A stretch of DNA of 8,997 nucleotides from an uncultured Alistipes sp. (GTDB taxonomy: Bacteria; Bacteroidota; Bacteroidia; Bacteroidales; Rikenellaceae). The notes below the pieces were generated by a model that made no database searches, was not told the origin of the DNA, and saw only the letters and a list, made by a program, of their open reading frames with translations. Location: contig UROX01000104.1 in NCBI GenBank assembly GCA_900549685.1, forward strand, positions 1 to 8,997, given 5' to 3'. Positions within the stretch are counted from its first letter, which is position 1. The number at the start of each line of letters is the position of its first letter. The position numbers and the translations under genes are program-made. Below, one piece after another: positions 6,800-8,997 of the stretch.

Positions 6800-7377
6800 A
6801 GCCGGTCGAATATTTCGTGCAGTTTCAGAATTTGCGGAATGACCGGCTCGCGGTCGTCGTTGCGGATGACGTAGTCGGCCCGCGCGATGCGTTCCCGTTC
6901 GGCGATCTGCGCCGCCATGCGTGCCCGGACGGAGGCCTCGTCGCAGCCGTCGCGCAGACAGGCCCGGCGGAGACGGATGACCTCGGGGGCCGTGACCGTT
7001 ACCACGGCGTCCATGCACCGCCATGCGCCGCTTTCGAACAGAATGGCGGCCTCTTCGATGACATAGTGCCCGGACTGCCGTTCCGCCCACCGTACAAAGT
7101 CGGCCTCTACGGCCGGGTGGACGATGGCGTTCAGCTTTTCGCGCAACGAACGGTCGCCGAAGATCCGGGCGGCCATTTTCGGCCGGTCGAGTTTCCCTCC
7201 GCGGTATATGTCGCGGCCGAACGACGCTTCGATCCGTTCCACGACCTCACGGTCGGCCTCCATCAGCCGCCGGGCCTGCGAGTCGGAGTCGTAGACGGCG
7301 ATGCCCAGCAGCGAGAAGACACGGCACACCGTGCTCTTCCCGCTTCCGATACCTCCGGTTATCCCGATTTTAATCAT
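6796..7377 (-). CDS. coaE: Dephospho-CoA kinase
   Basis: A 193-residue P-loop kinase for the last step of coenzyme A synthesis, phosphorylating the ribose 3'-hydroxyl of dephospho-CoA with ATP. Motifs are P-loop GGIGSGKST (8-16), D30/D32 in VYDSDSQA at the catalytic position, LDRPKMAARIF (63-73), the LNAIVHP block (82-88), the EEAAILFESG strand (108-117, family form DVPLLFE), a lid with RARMAAQ (151-157) and ADYVIRND (167-174). Length is normal. The start at 7377 sits inside the 3' end of the ybbR-like gene (8-base overlap), and the stop overlaps folP by 4 bases. The coaE-next-to-ybbR arrangement is recurrent in Bacteroidota. Confidence 0.95.
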   Translation of the reverse strand: MIKIGITGGIGSGKSTVCRVFSLLGIAVYDSDSQARRLMEADREVVERIEASFGRDIYRGGKLDRPKMAARIFGDRSLREKLNAIVHPAVEADFVRWAERQSGHYVIEEAAILFESGAWRCMDAVVTVTAPEVIRLRRACLRDGCDEASVRARMAAQIAERERIARADYVIRNDDREPVIPQILKLHEIFDRL

Positions 7378-7780
7378 GGTTGTTTTTGGGAAGTTCGATT
7401 TCGATGGGCGAGCGGACGGATTTGATCTTCAGGTCGGAAATCCGAGACGAAATGGCGTTCTGCAAGGCGAACGGCGAAATATCGTATTTGTCCGCTACGG
7501 TGGCCGAGGGCGTAAGGACGATGTCGTCGGACGTGACGGTCACCCGGTTCCGGCCCGGCGCGATCTTGTGCCGGAGAATCCTGTAACCCACTCCTTCGAC
7601 GTTGCACCTCACGGAGATCCGCAGGCTGTCGATACATACCGGGATATTGATCTCCGCCGTGTAGACGTGGCTCAGTTTCGAGATGTACCACAAGCCCACC
7701 GACAGAGCCAGCAGCATGAAAAAGACGGGATTGCTCAGTCTGCGAGCCGTCACTTTGACGTACAGGGTAAATTTGCGCAT
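7370..7780 (-). CDS. YbbR-like (CdaR-type) membrane-anchored protein
   Basis: A 136-residue protein with a short basic N-terminus, one membrane helix at about 18-35 (NPVFFMLLALSVGLWYIS), and one beta-rich extracytoplasmic domain containing KLSHVYTAEINIPVCID. This matches the N-terminal YbbR-like proteins found before coaE in Bacteroidota. In Firmicutes the relative CdaR modulates the diadenylate cyclase CdaA; no cyclase gene is in this window, so that role is not claimed. The protein is short beside multi-repeat YbbR proteins (often more than 300 residues), with only one apparent domain. The end is not frayed: it reads to a TAA that overlaps coaE by 8 bases. It is the first gene of the operon, behind the promoter at 7803-7832. 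Annotation rests on overall pattern and context rather than catalytic residues. Confidence 0.75.
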   Translation of the reverse strand: MRKFTLYVKVTARRLSNPVFFMLLALSVGLWYISKLSHVYTAEINIPVCIDSLRISVRCNVEGVGYRILRHKIAPGRNRVTVTSDDIVLTPSATVADKYDISPFALQNAISSRISDLKIKSVRSPIEIELPKNNHD

Positions 7781-7784
7781 AGCC

Positions 7785-7803
7785 GTCGGAATATTGTTCC
7801 GAC
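7785..7803. repeat. Inverted repeat at the expected transcription start of the ybbR operon
   Basis: GTCGGAACAATATTCCGAC (as read on the - strand) has two perfect 7-base arms around a 5-base centre. It touches the -7 element (shared base 7803), spans the expected start of transcription, and ends five bases before the ATG. It could be an operator for a dimeric repressor or a leader hairpin close to the start codon. Confidence 0.6.
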
Positions 7804-7832
7804 AAAGTAAATGAAAATTTCAGAGAAACAAA
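7803..7832 (-). promoter_or_regulatory. Bacteroidota-type promoter for the ybbR-coaE-folP-lolD operon
   Basis: On the - strand, TTTG (7832-7829) is followed after 18 bases by TTACTTTG (7810-7803), a 7/8 match to TAnnTTTG. Transcription would start near 7797, giving a leader of roughly 15-20 bases before the ATG at 7780. The -33 element falls inside the T-tract of the terminator at 7830-7858. Confidence 0.6.
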
Positions 7833-7858
7833 AACACCCTCCGGTCCCGGGGGCGTGT
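7830..7858 (-). terminator. Intrinsic terminator immediately upstream of the operon promoter
   Basis: On the - strand, ACACGCCCC (from 7858) pairs with GGAGGGTGT (to 7834), with one bulged G, one C-A mismatch and a 6-base loop, followed by TTTT G TTT. It would stop - strand transcripts before the ybbR promoter. The stem is imperfect, so confidence is moderate. Confidence 0.5.
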
Positions 7859-8395
7859 CCGGCGACCGCCTTATTATGGATGTACGATAAGGGCCGTATA
7901 TTCCGGCGTACCGTCGTTCGGAGAATCGTTTTTCCGATTCGTTCCCCGTCGCCTGTGTCTGCGTATTCTGAGGGACTCTTGCTGGGATTTGAAATGACGA
8001 GCCGGGAGGCGTGTCGTCTCGGTTTCCCGTCGGCGTGTCGATAGGGAAGAGTATGGCGTGGTCCTGATATATATATAGGTCCGAACCCCCGTCGCCTTTC
8101 CGTTGCGCTCCGCTTCGACGGGGCGGGCCGCCGCGGTTATGATGCGCCGGCCGTGGACGTCGCCTCCGTATTTTTAAAGTCCTGCGGAAGCAGAAGGGGA
8201 CGAGCCGACCGGAGAATACGTTCGGTCGCTGCGAATTGCGAGAAATGCGGGCGGGAAATTTCGGTGCATTGGAATAACCGCACGATCCGAATGCAGCATC
8301 GTATCCGCACAAGACAGCGGCGAAAGCCGTGGCATGCCGCCGGAGGTGCGGGACATGGACGTCAAGTTGCCGGCATGGCGACCGTAACGAACGGA
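7859..8395. other. Long stretch without a recognisable gene
   Basis: About 540 bases between hairpins. Open frames on both strands are Arg/Ser/Pro-rich with no motif and look like chance. Visible structure: an isolated alternating AT run, GATATATATATA (8066-8077), in otherwise GC-rich DNA; an 8-base inverted repeat CCCCGTCG (8087-8094) / CGACGGGG (8116-8123) with a 21-base loop; and a small hairpin CTGC-GGAA-GCAG (8182-8193). In many Bacteroidota yajC lies upstream of ybbR; it is not here. Confidence 0.5.
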
Positions 8396-8439
8396 ACACC
8401 CCTGTCGCAAGGGGCTGCGGCAGGGGTGTATTCCTTTTT
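8396..8439 (+). terminator. Strong hairpin downstream of the OmpH-like gene, possibly bidirectional
   Basis: A 14-bp stem pairs 8396-8409 (ACACCCCTGTCGCA) with 8416-8429 (TGCGGCAGGGGTGT), with one G-T wobble and a 6-base loop. On the + strand it is followed by ATTCCTTTTT. On the - strand, where the OmpH-like gene lies 60 bases upstream, it is followed by TCCGTTCGTT, with no good T-tract. It probably ends the OmpH transcript, perhaps in both directions. Confidence 0.65.
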
Positions 8440-8474
8440 CCGGATAGGCAGCGCGTCGGCCTGCTGTCGCCGGG

Positions 8475-8490
8475 AAGCCGTTTCCGGCTT
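8475..8490 (-). other. Hairpin with a GAAA tetraloop at the OmpH-like gene stop codon
   Basis: On the - strand, AAGCCG-GAAA-CGGCTT is a perfect 6-bp stem closed by a GNRA tetraloop, starting at the last base of the TAA stop. No T-tract follows. It may protect the 3' end of the message or work together with the larger hairpin at 8396-8429. Confidence 0.45.
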
Positions 8491-8936
8491 TATTTTGCGG
8501 TCGGTGCGGCTTTGGCGGTAGCGGCTTTTTCAGCTGCGTATTTTTTGTTGAGGCCTTCGAGCAGCACTTCGGTCAGGTCCAGCGACGGATCGGCGTTGAG
8601 CACGGGACCCGCTCCGGTCGAGCTGACGATCATCTTGAACCGGTAGTCGGCATTGAATTCTTTGAGGTACTGGGTAATGCTGTAATGAATGCGGTTCAGC
8701 ATCACCTGTTCCTCTTCGGCCATTTCGGCCATCACTTTGTCGCGGTGTTCGACGAAGGTCTGCTGCTGTTTGTTCAGGTTTTCTTCCATCGTCTGGGCCT
8801 GCGAACGGGTGACAAGGCCTTTCTGGATTTTTTCCTGGTAGTCGCGGAGGTTGTTTTCCAGACTGCGTCCTTTCGAGGTCAGTTCGTTTTCGGCTTTCTT
8901 CGCTTTTTCTTCGTAGGTGGGGACGCACGTATCCAT
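8490..8936 (-). CDS. OmpH/Skp-family outer-membrane protein chaperone, N-terminus missing
   Basis: 148 residues from the ATG at 8936. Skp/OmpH proteins are periplasmic trimers that hold unfolded outer-membrane proteins in long helical arms. Residues about 8-90 form a charged, heptad-like helix rich in E, K, Q and N (YEEKAKKAENELTSKGRSLE and onward through GLVTRSQAQTMEENLNKQQQ), then the base strands FKMIVSSTGAGPVLNADPSLDLTEVLLEGLNKKY (100-133). A low-complexity Ala/Lys/Thr tail (134-148) closes the protein. A secretion signal or lipoprotein signal of 20-40 residues plus a first beta strand would be expected before residue 1, but none is present. The 61 bases upstream contain stops in the gene's frame and no hydrophobic stretch in the other two. 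The gene is therefore probably broken or misjoined near 8936 rather than naturally leaderless. Confidence 0.8.
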   Translation of the reverse strand: MDTCVPTYEEKAKKAENELTSKGRSLENNLRDYQEKIQKGLVTRSQAQTMEENLNKQQQTFVEHRDKVMAEMAEEEQVMLNRIHYSITQYLKEFNADYRFKMIVSSTGAGPVLNADPSLDLTEVLLEGLNKKYAAEKAATAKAAPTAK

Positions 8937-8997
8937 AAGTTATTCCTGCAGCTGCGTAATACTTCCCCCGGTATCCCTTCTCCTTTTTCAACTGAAA

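Noticed and set aside
8079..8089. GGTCCGAACCC, resembling a tRNA T-arm
   Set aside because: No acceptor, D-arm or anticodon stem can be drawn around it on either strand.
8177..8202. CTGC-GGAA-GCAG hairpin, reminiscent of the signal recognition particle RNA tip
   Set aside because: The SRP RNA tip needs GGAA closed by a short stem and then an AGCAG internal-loop strand opposite CAGG. Here GCAG is part of the stem itself and the surrounding helix does not form.
8153..8521. 122-codon open frame on the + strand before the OmpH-like gene
   Set aside because: It runs through the 8396-8429 hairpin and into the 3' end of the OmpH-like gene. Its translation has no motif.

Overview
The window reads as ordinary chromosome from a high-GC member of the Bacteroidota, most like Alistipes/Rikenellaceae. 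That placement is inferred from the protein families, from strong use of TCG, ACG and CGG codons, and from two promoters of the Bacteroidota type (TTTG, then TAnnTTTG). No mobile element, CRISPR array, rRNA or tRNA is visible. I found no new defence or biosynthetic system. The most unusual things are at the two ends.

Left end (1-2863, + strand): an open reading frame begins as the middle of a cysteine desulfurase (NifS/IscS). At about 300-317 it changes in frame into a U32-family RNA hydroxylase (RlhA-like) that lacks its own N-terminus. Codon use changes at the same place, so this is probably an assembly chimera or a recombination join. The U32 gene overlaps the next gene, an RlmI-like SAM-dependent methyltransferase, by 4 bases (ATGA). 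The two form a likely RNA-modification pair.

Middle (2864-5301): a convergent intergenic stretch holds a hairpin. A bile acid:sodium symporter family gene follows on the - strand with its own promoter, and a hairpin/T-tract terminator sits directly upstream of that promoter. About 550 bases without a convincing gene come next, including a good terminator pointing the other way (+).

Operon (4528-7780, - strand): transcription order is ybbR-like, coaE, folP, lolD, then a TIGR02757 (DUF2400) gene. Every junction overlaps (8, 4, 4 and 4 bases), so the five genes are probably co-transcribed and translationally coupled. They cover an envelope-anchored YbbR protein, the last step of CoA synthesis, dihydropteroate synthase, the lipoprotein-release ATPase, and a protein of unknown function. 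The promoter lies at 7803-7832, next to a 19-base inverted repeat at the expected transcription start.

Right end (7811-8997): about 560 bases without a recognisable gene, bounded by hairpins, then an OmpH/Skp-family coiled-coil chaperone gene on the - strand. It has no signal peptide, and the 61 bases before its first ATG do not read as one in any frame, so this end may also be broken or misassembled.
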